Assembly: GCF_900108175.1 (NCBI RefSeq)
Contig: NZ_FNVO01000001.1
Location: 461,499-525,498 of the forward strand
Source: Thermomonospora echinospora
Lineage (GTDB): Bacteria; Actinomycetota; Actinomycetes; Streptosporangiales; Streptosporangiaceae
Length of the DNA stretch: 64,000 nucleotides
Direction: 5' to 3'
The translations under genes were made by a program, and so were the position numbers. Below are positions 34,595 to 43,313 of the stretch, in pieces; positions within the stretch are counted from its first letter, which is position 1, and every line of letters starts with the position of its first letter. The notes below the pieces were generated by a model. The model saw nothing but the letters and a program-made list of their open reading frames with translations. It was not told the origin of the DNA and ran no database searches.

Positions 34595-35718
34595 GCGCCG
34601 AGGACCTGCGCCTGCTGCGGGAGACGGTGCGTGAGGCGTTGGCGGACCTGTCGCCGGCCGCCGAGGTCCGCCGGCAGATGGAGACCGCGCAGGGCTGGGA
34701 CCGCAAGACCTGGCGAAGGCTCTGCGACGAGCTGGGCCTGGCGGGCCTGGCGGTCCCCGAGGAGTACGGCGGAGGCGGCTTCTCCCCGGTGGAGCTGGGG
34801 GTGGTCTTCGAGGAGGCGGGCCGATCGCTGCTGTGCGCCCCGCTGCTGGCCACGGCGGGGCTGGCGATCCCCCTGCTGCTGGCACTCGACGACGAGGAGG
34901 CGCGGCGCGAGTATCTGCCCGGCCTGTGCGACGGCTCGTGCGTGGGCACCGTGGTCACGACCGACGCCACCGGCCGCCCCCTGCCCGGCGGCGCCTGCGT
35001 CGAGGCCGTGGAACGGGACGGCGGGACACGGCTGCACGGCACCGGCGGCTTCGTGCTCGACGGCGCGTCGGCGGATCTGGTCCTGGTCCCCGCCCGGACG
35101 GACGCCGGCCCGGCCGTCTTCGCCGTCGAGGCCGGTGCGCCGGGGCTCGCGGTGACCCCGCTGGTCACGCTGGACCCGACGCGCAAGCAGGCCACGCTGG
35201 TCTTCGACGGCGCACCCGCACGGCGGCTGGGCACCGGGGACGCCGCCGCGGCGATCGGCCGGGCCTTCGACGTCGCCCGCGCGATGCTGGCCGGCGAGCA
35301 GGCCGGCGGAGCGGGCCGCTGCCTGGAACTGGTGGTCGAGCACGCCCGGTCCCGGGTGCAGTTCGGCCGCCCGATCGGCAGCTTCCAGGCCGTCAAGCAG
35401 AAGGCCGCGCAACTGCTCATCCAGGTCGAGTCCGCGCGCTCGGCGGCGATGGCCGCCGCGCAGGCCGCGGCCGGGGACGGGACCGGCGAGCTGGGCGAGC
35501 TGCCCGCACCGGCCGTGGTGTCCGCGGTCGCCAAGGCGTACTGCTCGGACGCCTACGTGGCGGTGGCCGCCGAGACCATCCAGTTGCACGGCGGGATCGG
35601 CTTCACCTGGGAACACGACGCCCACCTGTACTTCAAGCGCGCGTGGACGAGCGCCGAACTGCTGGGCAGGCCCGACGAGCACATCGAGAGCCTGGCCCGG
35701 CACCTGGAGAACACATGA
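34591..35718 (+). CDS. Acyl-CoA dehydrogenase
   Basis: This 375-residue protein has VPEEYGGGGFSPVELGVVFEEAGRSL near the N-terminus. The FAD-binding region is RSRVQFGRPIGSFQAVKQKAA and the C-terminus is IQLHGGIGFTWEHDAHLYFKRA. It is shorter and weaker in the mid-domain FAD loop than the paralogues at 31216 and 44238, which fits the beta-type subunits of heteromeric actinobacterial acyl-CoA dehydrogenases (inference). GTG at 34591 overlaps the previous stop, with GAGGGA seven bases before it. Its stop overlaps the ligase ATG. Confidence 0.9.
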   Translation: MSAEDLRLLRETVREALADLSPAAEVRRQMETAQGWDRKTWRRLCDELGLAGLAVPEEYGGGGFSPVELGVVFEEAGRSLLCAPLLATAGLAIPLLLALDDEEARREYLPGLCDGSCVGTVVTTDATGRPLPGGACVEAVERDGGTRLHGTGGFVLDGASADLVLVPARTDAGPAVFAVEAGAPGLAVTPLVTLDPTRKQATLVFDGAPARRLGTGDAAAAIGRAFDVARAMLAGEQAGGAGRCLELVVEHARSRVQFGRPIGSFQAVKQKAAQLLIQVESARSAAMAAAQAAAGDGTGELGELPAPAVVSAVAKAYCSDAYVAVAAETIQLHGGIGFTWEHDAHLYFKRAWTSAELLGRPDEHIESLARHLENT

Positions 35719-37226
35719 CGCACGGTCTGGCGGACTTCCTCACCGGCCATCCGGCGGCACCGGACACCGCCGTCCTGCACTGGAAGGACGGCGAGCTGTC
35801 GCTGGGGGAGCTGACCGCGGCGGCGCGGGCCCTGGCGGCCCGCCTCGGCCCGCTCGACCGCGCCCCCGTCGCCTGCCTGGTGGACGGCGGCGCGAGCGCG
35901 GTCACCGCGATGTTCGCGACCTGGCTGGCGGGCGGGGTGTACGTACCGGTCAACTGCCGCCTCAGCGACGCCGAGGTGCGCGACCAGCTCAACGCGACCG
36001 CCCCCGCCGCCGTCGTCGTCGGTGCGGCCCACACCGACCGCGTGCCCGGACACCTCAACCGGCTGGTCGAGCACGCGCCGCGCTCGTGGATCCCGGTGCC
36101 GGCCACGGCGACCTGGACAGGCGAGCGGTACGGCCACGACGCCGCCCTCGTCATACGGACCTCGGGGACCACGGGGACGGCCAAGCCCGTGATCCTGGAG
36201 CACGAGGGGGTGCGCGAGGGCCTCGACACGGTGATCGCCCGGCTGCGCGGCGGCTCGCAAGGCCGCCCCGCCCGCGCCCCGATGCCCAACCTGATCCCCA
36301 CCTCCATGGCGCTGTGGGCGGGCATCTGGAACGCGCTGTTCGCCTTCCGGCTCGGCGCCCCGGTCGTGCTGCTCGACCGGTTCGACACCGCCGACTACGC
36401 CGACCTGGTCAAGCGGTTCGGCATCCGGTCCTGCATCCTCGCCCCCGCCATGATGAACATGCTGGCCGAGGACCCGCGCATCACCGACCTGGCCCCGCTG
36501 CGGCTGGTCCGCTCGATCACCGCACCGCTCACCCCCGCCCAGGCCCGGCGGTTCCGCGACCGGTTCGGCGTCGCGATCCTCAACTCCTACGGGCAGACCG
36601 AGCTGGGCGGCGAGGTGGCCGGGTGGACGGCCGCCGACGTCGGCGAGTTCGGCGACGCGAAACTGGGCGCGGTGGGCCGCCCGCACCCCGGCGTGACCGT
36701 CCGGATCATGGACGACGAACGCCGTGAGCTGCCCGCCGGCCGGGTGGGCGAGATCTGGATCCGCTCGCCGTTCGCGACCCGCGACGTCCCGGCCGACCGG
36801 GTGGCCGACGGCTTCCTGCGGACCGGCGACCTGGGACGGCTGGACGACGACGGCTTCCTGTGGATCGAGGGCCGGGTCTCCGACATGATCAACCGCGGCG
36901 GGATGAAGATCGTCCCGCACGAGGTGGAGGAGGCCCTGCGCCGCCACCCGGGGGTCGCCGACGCCTGCGTGGCGGGGGTGCCCGACGCGCGCCTGGGCGA
37001 GGTGCCGGTGGCCTGGGTGCGGCCCGCGGCCGGGCAGGACCCGCAGGAAGCCGAGCTGCGCGCGTTCGCCCGCCGGGCGCTGGCCGGCTACAAGGTGCCG
37101 GTGGCGGTGCGGCGCGTGGACGACTTCCCGCGCAACGAGATCGGCAAGGTGCTGCGGCGGGAGCTGGTCGCAGGCTACGAGCACGAGACCGGGACGCTGT
37201 CCCCCGACGGAACGGACTCCCCTTGA
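35715..37226 (+). CDS. AMP-dependent acyl-CoA synthetase/ligase
   Basis: This 503-residue ANL enzyme has an A3 motif RTSGTTGTAKPVIL; the usual PKG is changed to AKP. The A5 motif is NSYGQTELGG, A7 is RTGDLGRLDDDGFLWIEGRVSD, and the C-terminal catalytic lysine lies in RNEIGKVLRR. It activates a carboxylic acid to its CoA thioester. ATGA overlap with the acyl-CoA dehydrogenase and TTGA overlap with the crotonase make one tightly coupled operon. Confidence 0.9.
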   Translation: MTHGLADFLTGHPAAPDTAVLHWKDGELSLGELTAAARALAARLGPLDRAPVACLVDGGASAVTAMFATWLAGGVYVPVNCRLSDAEVRDQLNATAPAAVVVGAAHTDRVPGHLNRLVEHAPRSWIPVPATATWTGERYGHDAALVIRTSGTTGTAKPVILEHEGVREGLDTVIARLRGGSQGRPARAPMPNLIPTSMALWAGIWNALFAFRLGAPVVLLDRFDTADYADLVKRFGIRSCILAPAMMNMLAEDPRITDLAPLRLVRSITAPLTPAQARRFRDRFGVAILNSYGQTELGGEVAGWTAADVGEFGDAKLGAVGRPHPGVTVRIMDDERRELPAGRVGEIWIRSPFATRDVPADRVADGFLRTGDLGRLDDDGFLWIEGRVSDMINRGGMKIVPHEVEEALRRHPGVADACVAGVPDARLGEVPVAWVRPAAGQDPQEAELRAFARRALAGYKVPVAVRRVDDFPRNEIGKVLRRELVAGYEHETGTLSPDGTDSP

Positions 37227-38017
37227 GCTACCAGACCCTGCAGGTGGAGCGGCACGGCCATGTCGGCTGGCTCGTCTTCGACCGTCCCGACCGCCGCAAC
37301 GCGATGAACAACGCGATGCGCGACGAGCTGCGCGCCGCCTGGACCGAGCTCGGCGCGGACCCCCGGGTGCGGGTCATCGTCAACACCGGCAACGGCCCGG
37401 CGTTCCAGACCGGGGCCGACGTCATGGAGCTGGCCACCGACGGGGTCGGCATGGAGCGCTACCGCGCCTCGGTGGAGAAGTGGGACCTGGGCTTCACCTC
37501 CTGGTTCCTGCACATCGACAAGCCGGTGATCGCGGCCGTCAACGGCGTCTGCGCAGGTGGCGGGCTGCACTTCGTCGCCGACGCCGACATCGTGCTGGCC
37601 GCCTCGGACGCCACGTTCACCGACCCGCACGTGTCGGTGGGCCAGGCCAGCACGATCGAGATGATCGGGCTGATGCGCAAGATGCCCGCCGAGGCGGTGC
37701 TGCGGATGGCACTGGTCGGCCGGTACGAGCGGATGAGCGCCGCGCGGGCCTACGAGCTCGGCATGGTCAGCGAGGTCGTCGACCCCCCGGAACGGCTGCG
37801 CGAGGCGGCCCAGGAACTGGCCGACAAGATCGCCCGCAACTCGCCCGCCGCGCTGGCCGCCACCAAACGGGCCCTGTGGGGCGCACTGGAGCAGGGCCTG
37901 ACCGACGCGTGCCGCGCGGGCGCCGCCGAGCTGACCGGACTGTGGGGCCACCCCGACCAGACCGAGGGCCCGGCCGCCTTCGCCGAGAAGCGCGAGCCCC
38001 AATGGAAGGTCGACTGA
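37223..38017 (+). CDS. Enoyl-CoA hydratase/isomerase family protein
   Basis: This 264-residue crotonase-fold protein has FDRPDRRNAMNNAM, GPAFQTGADVMEL, AAVNGVCAGGGLHFVADADIV and HVSVGQASTIEMIG. The only start consistent with the preceding gene is TTG at 37223, overlapping its stop (TTGA); there is no strong ribosome-binding site, so translation is probably coupled. It is a close paralogue of the crotonase at 32493 across the divergent promoter. It is the last gene of its operon and is followed by a hairpin. Confidence 0.88.
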   Translation: MSYQTLQVERHGHVGWLVFDRPDRRNAMNNAMRDELRAAWTELGADPRVRVIVNTGNGPAFQTGADVMELATDGVGMERYRASVEKWDLGFTSWFLHIDKPVIAAVNGVCAGGGLHFVADADIVLAASDATFTDPHVSVGQASTIEMIGLMRKMPAEAVLRMALVGRYERMSAARAYELGMVSEVVDPPERLREAAQELADKIARNSPAALAATKRALWGALEQGLTDACRAGAAELTGLWGHPDQTEGPAAFAEKREPQWKVD

Positions 38018-38035
38018 ACGCGGGGGAGACGCGCG

Positions 38036-38075
38036 GCACCCGCCCGCCGGTGCACCGAACGCGGCGGGCGGGTGC
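38036..38075 (+). terminator. Hairpin terminator after the hotdog/ligase operon
   Basis: GCACCCGCCCGCC and GGCGGGCGGGTGC form a perfect 13-bp stem with a 14-nt loop, 19 bp after the last stop. The next gene is convergent, so it may work in both directions. Confidence 0.75.
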
Positions 38076-38117
38076 GGGGCGGCGCCGGATCTGGCGGGTG
38101 TCGGTGGGGCGGTGCCG

Positions 38118-38936
38118 TCACCGGCCGCCGAAGTCAGGGGAGCGGCGTTCGACGAAGGACCTCATGCCCTCGCGGAAGTCGGGGCTGCGCGAGCTGAGCT
38201 CCATCGCGTACGCCTCGTCGGCCAGGTGGCGGCGCAGGTCGTTGTCGGGTGCCGCGTTCAGCAGCGCCTTGGTGAGGCCGAGGGCGACGGTGGGGCCCGC
38301 GGCCAGCTCGGCGGCCAGCTCCGCGGCGGTCTTGAGGACCTCGGCGTCGTCGACGGCCAGGTGGGCGATGCCCCACTCGGCGGCCTCGGTGCCGCTGAGA
38401 CGGCGGGAGAGCATCAGCAGCCGCCGGGCCCGGACGGGACCGACGACGCGGGGGAGCAGCCAGGTGGCGGCGGAGTCGGGGGTGAAGCCGCGGCGCAGGA
38501 ACGGATACCAGTACACCGCCTCGTGCGCGGTCACGGTGAAGTCGGCGGCGAGGGCGAGCTGCGCCCCGATGCCCACCGCCCAGCCCCGTACCGCGCAGAC
38601 GACCGGGAGTTGGAGCTCCAGCAGCAGCGGGATGAGCCGGTTGGCCTGGGTCGGCAGCCGCCGCTGGATACTGCCGGTGCGCGGCTTGACGTCCCCAGGG
38701 GTCCTGGCGTTGCGGCCCACGATGTCGAAGCCGCTGCAGAAGTCCTGCCCGGCCCCGCACAGCAGCACGGCGCGCAGCGCGTCGTCCGTGCTCGCGGCCT
38801 CCAGGTTGCCGATGAGACCGGCCATGGAGACGTCGTCGAGCGCGTTGCGGTGCGCGGGGCGGTCCAGGGTCAGCCGCAGCACGGCCCCGTCCACCTCGGC
38901 CCGCAGCCCGTCCACCGACTCGTACCGTGCCGTCAC
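38118..38936 (-). CDS. Enoyl-CoA hydratase/isomerase family protein
   Basis: This 272-residue crotonase-fold protein has LDRPAHRNALDDVSM, GQDFCSGFDIVG, CAVRGWAVGIGAQLALAADF and RRGFTPDSAATWLLPRVVG. Asp takes the place of the second catalytic Glu, and it resembles the EchA-type proteins of mycobacterial lipid clusters. GTG at 38936 is chosen because GGAGGAGG precedes it; the longer open frame would run through the AT-rich promoter. It is a single gene, divergent from the CaiB-type transferase. Confidence 0.88.
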   Translation of the reverse strand: MTARYESVDGLRAEVDGAVLRLTLDRPAHRNALDDVSMAGLIGNLEAASTDDALRAVLLCGAGQDFCSGFDIVGRNARTPGDVKPRTGSIQRRLPTQANRLIPLLLELQLPVVCAVRGWAVGIGAQLALAADFTVTAHEAVYWYPFLRRGFTPDSAATWLLPRVVGPVRARRLLMLSRRLSGTEAAEWGIAHLAVDDAEVLKTAAELAAELAAGPTVALGLTKALLNAAPDNDLRRHLADEAYAMELSSRSPDFREGMRSFVERRSPDFGGR

Positions 38937-38952
38937 GGGCACCTCCTCCGAG

Positions 38953-38980
38953 GATTGTAGTTTTAATATAATAGACAATC
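38953..38980. promoter_or_regulatory. AT-rich inverted repeat in a divergent promoter
   Basis: GATTGT and ACAATC arms (6 bp, exact) flank a 16-bp AT-rich centre containing TTAATATAA. It lies between the divergent crotonase (start 38936) and CaiB-type (start 39008) genes. Candidate operator. Confidence 0.5.
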
Positions 38981-39007
38981 ATGGCTCCGGGCTGACGGGA
39001 GACGACG

Positions 39008-40261
39008 GTGACACAGGAAGCGGGACCGCTGGGCGCACGGCTGCTGTCGGGGCTGCGGGTGGTGGAGTGCTCGATGCTCGGCCCCGGTGCGGTGTCCACC
39101 CCGCTGGCCGACCTCGGCGCCGACGTGATCAAGGTCGAGCCGCCGTCCGGCGACTACATCCGCTCGATGAGCTGGCCCCTCGTGCGCGGCAGCTCGCTGT
39201 TGCACCTGCACATCAGCCGGGGCAAGCGCAGCATCGTGCTGGACCTGCGCACCGACGCCGGACGCGAGACCTTCCTGGCCCTGGTGGCCGAGGCGGACGT
39301 GGTGGTGGAGGCCATGCGGCCGGGCGGGCTCGACCGCCGGGGGCTTGGCTACGAACGGCTTCGCGAGGTGAACCCCCGGATCGTGATGTTCACCATCTCC
39401 GGCTACGGAATGACCGGGCCGTACCGGGACCTGCCCAGCCACGGCATCGCCTACGACGCCTGGGCCGGCACGGTGGCGCCGGTGCCCGGCCCGGAGGGCA
39501 TGCCGTCCATCCCCGACCACACCTCGATCGGCATCACCGCCGGGCCGCTGTTCGGCACCGCCGCCATCCTCGCCGCCGTTCTGCGCGCCCGCGAGACCGG
39601 CGAGGGCTGCCACCTGGAAGTCGCCCAGTCCGACGCCGCCGCCGCCTTCGACTGGCTGCGCAGCGAGGGCCACCGCGCCTACGAACGGCCCGCCGACGAG
39701 GTCACCGGCAACCCGTCCGACGGCTATGAGCGCCGTCCCCCCGGCACGGCCGGCATGGCCGAGGGGGTGCGCTACCAGTTCTACGAGTCCAGCGACGGCC
39801 ACGTGCTGTTCATGGCGTCCGAGCGAAAGTTCTGGGAGAACTTCTGTACCGCCGTGGACCGCAAGGACCTGTTCGAGGCGCACCCGGGCGAGAAGCTAGC
39901 CGACCATGCCCGAGGCAACCGGGAGCTGCGCCGCGAACTGGCGGCGATCTTCCGCACCCGCACCACCGCCGAGTGGATCGAACTGGGCCTGGCGCACGAC
40001 GTGCCGATCGGCCCGGTCAACACCCCGGCGACCATCGCCGCCGACCCTCAGTTCACCGCCCGCATGCCCTGGCAGTCCGCCGACCGCCTGGTGGCCGACC
40101 AGCTCCCGTTCCCGGTCCGCGTGGTGGGGGAGGACCCGCCCGCCGCCTCCCGCCCCGCCCCGGCCCCCGGCGAGCACGGCGAGCAGATCCTGCATGACGT
40201 CCTGGGCTACGACACCGGACGCATCGCCCACCTCCGCGCCGAAGGCGCATTCGGCCCCTGA
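39008..40261 (+). CDS. CaiB/BaiF family (class III) CoA-transferase
   Basis: This 417-residue class III CoA-transferase has LADLGADVIKVEPPSGD, GKRSIVLDLRTDAGR, VEAMRPGGLDRRGLGYE and FTISGYGMTGPYRD. An Asp at residue 170 sits where the catalytic Asp of formyl-CoA transferase (D169) is expected, and VPIGPVNTP lies near the C-terminus. It moves CoA between carboxylates, so it can activate a catabolic acid without ATP. GTG at 39008 follows GGGAGA. It is a single gene, divergent from a crotonase. Confidence 0.92.
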   Translation: MTQEAGPLGARLLSGLRVVECSMLGPGAVSTPLADLGADVIKVEPPSGDYIRSMSWPLVRGSSLLHLHISRGKRSIVLDLRTDAGRETFLALVAEADVVVEAMRPGGLDRRGLGYERLREVNPRIVMFTISGYGMTGPYRDLPSHGIAYDAWAGTVAPVPGPEGMPSIPDHTSIGITAGPLFGTAAILAAVLRARETGEGCHLEVAQSDAAAAFDWLRSEGHRAYERPADEVTGNPSDGYERRPPGTAGMAEGVRYQFYESSDGHVLFMASERKFWENFCTAVDRKDLFEAHPGEKLADHARGNRELRRELAAIFRTRTTAEWIELGLAHDVPIGPVNTPATIAADPQFTARMPWQSADRLVADQLPFPVRVVGEDPPAASRPAPAPGEHGEQILHDVLGYDTGRIAHLRAEGAFGP

Positions 40262-40481
40262 CCCGGGCCGCCTCCGCCCGTCCCGGCCGGGCCGCCACAT
40301 CATCCACCCGGCAGCCCGGCCGCTCCTCGCCTCGTTCACGACGAGCCGGAACGCTCCCGGGCGTCTTGCCGGCGACGTCGGGAAGGCGGCTGTCGGTTCG
40401 TTGGTGTGTGGAGTGCGGCGGCCTGTCGGCGCGTCGGTTCCCGTCCGGTTCGGCAGCGAGGTGGTGCGGCTCCCCATCCCC

Positions 40482-41378
40482 TCAGGGTGCGGTGAGGCCC
40501 CGCTCGGTGCGGGTCAGTTCGATGAAACCTGCTCGGTGCAGGAAGGCGGCGTACTCGTCCTGCCCGGCTTCGGCGTAGTCCAGCAGCCGTGTCACGCCGG
40601 CCAGCCGCAGCCACGCGGCGGCCTGGCCCATCAGCCAGGTCCCCACCCCTCGACGGCGGTGCCGCTCGGCCACCCACAGGTCGCCGACGTCGGCCCAGCC
40701 GCCCCAGCGTGACAGCCGGGCGGCGTCGCCGAGGTTGGTGTCCACCTCGATGTGGCCGACCGTCTCGCCGTCCCGCACGGCCGAGATCCGGGTGCCGTTG
40801 ACTCCGAGGCTGCGCCGGGCGGTCAGCGGTCCGGCGGGTGCGGCGCCCGGCCGGGGCAGGTCGCCGACGACGGCCAGGAAGACCGTCTCAGTGCGCCCGG
40901 TGACGGTGAATCCGGCCCGGGCATAGATGTCCCGTACGTGCGGCCACTGCCGGGGAACTCCGTACACCCCCGGCACCGGCAGCGTGCCGTCGGCGTAGCG
41001 GCGGCGGACCCGCCACCGGGCGAGCTGGGCCAGGCAGGCCAGAGCCAGGCAGTCGCCGGCGTCGGGCGAGTCCGGCCAGCACAGCAGCCAGCGGATCTCA
41101 CCCGCGCCCCGGTAGGTCTCGTCTACCTTCCCCTCGGCGCCGTAGCGCAGCAGATGCGCGGCGGCCACGATCCGGCTCCGCCGTACGGCGACGAGGGTCA
41201 CCCGCTCGGTCACCCAGGGATCGACGATGAACTCGCCCGGTTCCCGTTCGAGGTGGTCGAGCACGGTCTGCACGGAGGCCGACATCCCGGGAACGACTGC
41301 GGCGACATGCATGTTGACGAGCGCGGCGAGCTGATCGCGGTCGGCGCGGACGAACGGACGGATCTGTACCGACGACAT
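40482..41378 (-). CDS. GNAT-family N-acetyltransferase
   Basis: This 298-residue protein has a typical C-terminal GNAT domain: VGDLWVAERHRRRGVGTWLM is the acetyl-CoA-binding motif A, followed by LDYAEAGQDEYAAFLHRAGF. The N-terminal half looks like a second, degenerate GNAT-like domain (IRPFVRADRDQLAALVNMHV and following). ATG at 41378 is preferred, because AAAGG lies seven bases upstream. It is not obviously part of the catabolic pathway. The 220 bp between its stop and the CaiB-type gene shows no clear element. Confidence 0.85.
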   Translation of the reverse strand: MSSVQIRPFVRADRDQLAALVNMHVAAVVPGMSASVQTVLDHLEREPGEFIVDPWVTERVTLVAVRRSRIVAAAHLLRYGAEGKVDETYRGAGEIRWLLCWPDSPDAGDCLALACLAQLARWRVRRRYADGTLPVPGVYGVPRQWPHVRDIYARAGFTVTGRTETVFLAVVGDLPRPGAAPAGPLTARRSLGVNGTRISAVRDGETVGHIEVDTNLGDAARLSRWGGWADVGDLWVAERHRRRGVGTWLMGQAAAWLRLAGVTRLLDYAEAGQDEYAAFLHRAGFIELTRTERGLTAP

Positions 41379-41504
41379 CGGGGGGCCTTTCTCCTGCATG
41401 CCGAAAGAGACCCGCCACGGCCGCGGTACCGCCCACCACGCTACCCCGCCCCTGTCCGCCGGGCCACCCTCGCCGGCCGTGACCACACCGCCCGGGCGGT
41501 GTGG

Positions 41505-43184
41505 TCAGTTTCCGTCGGGTCGGGTGGCGAGGCGGTCGAGCAGGGTGTTCTTGAGGACTTTGCCGGCGGCGTTGAGAGGTAGTTCGTCGACGATGTGGAC
41601 CCGGCTGGGGACCTTGTAGTTGGCCATGTGGTCACGGCTCCAGGCGATGATCTCGGCCTCGCCGACCCGTGCGTCCCGGCGGGGCACGACGAAGGCGATC
41701 CCGACCTCGCCCATGCGCTCGTCCGGCACCCCGATCACCGCGGCCTGCGCCACCGCGGGGTGGCGGCCGAGGATGTTCTCGATCTCGGCGGGATAGGCGT
41801 TGAAGCCGCCGACGATGAACATCTCCTTGATCCGGCCGGTGATCCGGACCCGGCCGTCGGCGTCGATGACCCCGATGTCGCCGGTGTGCAGCCGGCCGTC
41901 GGAGTCGACGGCGGCGGCCGTCTCGGACTCCTCGCCGAAGTAGCCCTTCATGACGACGTAGCCGCCGACGAGGATCTCGCCCTCGGCCCCGGCGGGGACC
42001 GGGCGGCCCTGGGAGTCCACGGTGATGACCTCCAGGCCGGGCAGCGGATGGCCCGCGGTGGTCGTCACGACCTCCAGCGGGTCGTCGTAGCGGCACATCG
42101 ACACGATCCCGCACGCCTCGGTCAGCCCGTAGCCGGCCACGATGTGCTCGAAGCCGAGCTCCTCCTTGATGCGGTAGAGCAGGGCGGGCGGCACGTTGGT
42201 GGCACCGGTCACCGAGAGCCGCAGGCTGGCCACGCCCTCGGCGCTGAAGTCGGGGTGCTCCAGCATCGTCTGGTAGAGGGTGGGCGTCCCGGGCAGGACG
42301 GTGACCCGTTCGTCGCGGACGGTCTGGAGCACCCGCGGCACGTCGAGGGTGCGCGCGGGCAGGATCGTCGCGCCCACCATCAGGGAGGCCAGCCACCCGG
42401 CCTTGTAGCCGAAGCCGTGGAAGAAGGGGTTGACGATCAGGTAGCGGTCGCCCTCCCGCAGGCCCACCACGTTCGCCCAGACCGCGTACGCGCGCAGGAC
42501 CTGGCCGTGCGTGCACAGCGCGCCCTTGGGGTTGCCGGTGGTGCCGGAGGTGAACATCATGTCGGACAGGTCGTCCGGCCCGACCTCGGCGGCCCGCCGT
42601 TCGACGTCACTGGCGGTGACGCCCGCGCCGGCCGCGTGGAAGTCCTCCCAGGTGACCAGGCCGTCCCGGGGGCCGCCGCTCATCGTGACGACCTGCTCCA
42701 GGTCGGGCAGTCCGGCGTACGGCCCGCCGTCGCCGGGGCCGCCGGCCGCCTCCGCCAGTGACGCGGGATAGTCCCGGCCGAGGAACTCGGTCATCGTGCA
42801 CAGGAAGCGCGCCCGGCTCTTGCCGAGGACGAACGCCGCCTCCTCACCCTTGAACCGGGTGTTGAGCGGGACGAGCACGCCGCCGACGCGTTGCAGGCCG
42901 AGCGCCGCTACCACCCACCGGGCCGAGTTGGGCGCCCAGATCGCCACCCGGTCGCCTTTGCGCAGGCCCGCCGCCAGGAAGCCGCGGGCCATGGCGGTCG
43001 CCGCGTCGTCCAGCTCGGCGTAGGTCAGGCGCACCCCGTCGTCGACGATCGCCTCGGCGTCGCCGAGTCGTCGGGCGGCGTCGGCCAGCAGCGCGCCGGT
43101 CGTTCCCCAGCGCAGGTCGGCGCGGGGGTCGTCGGGATGGGTCTGCTCCGCACCGCGTGCGGCGGGCCGGGGGGTGGTGGCCAT
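41505..43184 (-). CDS. AMP-dependent acyl-CoA synthetase, FadD3-like
   Basis: This 559-residue ANL enzyme has A3 FTSGTTGNPKGALC, A5 AGYGLTEACG, A7 LHTGDIGVIDADGRVRITGRIKEMFIVGGFNAYPAE and the catalytic lysine in NAAGKVLKN. The middle segment RYLIVNPFFHGFGYKAGWLASL is strikingly like mycobacterial FadD3, which activates the two-ring remnant of cholesterol (HIP). ATG at 43184 has GGAGG six bases upstream. It is transcribed alone, divergent from an SDR/acyl-CoA dehydrogenase operon. Activation of a polycyclic propionate-type acid is an inference. Confidence 0.92.
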   Translation of the reverse strand: MATTPRPAARGAEQTHPDDPRADLRWGTTGALLADAARRLGDAEAIVDDGVRLTYAELDDAATAMARGFLAAGLRKGDRVAIWAPNSARWVVAALGLQRVGGVLVPLNTRFKGEEAAFVLGKSRARFLCTMTEFLGRDYPASLAEAAGGPGDGGPYAGLPDLEQVVTMSGGPRDGLVTWEDFHAAGAGVTASDVERRAAEVGPDDLSDMMFTSGTTGNPKGALCTHGQVLRAYAVWANVVGLREGDRYLIVNPFFHGFGYKAGWLASLMVGATILPARTLDVPRVLQTVRDERVTVLPGTPTLYQTMLEHPDFSAEGVASLRLSVTGATNVPPALLYRIKEELGFEHIVAGYGLTEACGIVSMCRYDDPLEVVTTTAGHPLPGLEVITVDSQGRPVPAGAEGEILVGGYVVMKGYFGEESETAAAVDSDGRLHTGDIGVIDADGRVRITGRIKEMFIVGGFNAYPAEIENILGRHPAVAQAAVIGVPDERMGEVGIAFVVPRRDARVGEAEIIAWSRDHMANYKVPSRVHIVDELPLNAAGKVLKNTLLDRLATRPDGN

Positions 43185-43232
43185 GGGCTGCCTCCGCAGG
43201 AGGTCGGGGGAGGGAACTGGACCAGGACGACT

Positions 43233-43250
43233 GAATAATATATATACTCT
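43233..43250. promoter_or_regulatory. AT-rich block in the FadD3-like/SDR divergent promoter
   Basis: GAATAATATATATACTCT is an 18-bp AT-rich island between two GC-rich genes. It shares an ATAATATATAT core with the reverse complement of the palindrome at 30289. It is only weakly symmetric. Probable promoter plus operator. Confidence 0.35.
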
Positions 43251-43313
43251 ACAAACATCCAGGGACTGTCGCCAGGCCCCGGGGACCGCCGCCGTCGCGC
43301 GCAGGAGGCAGTT

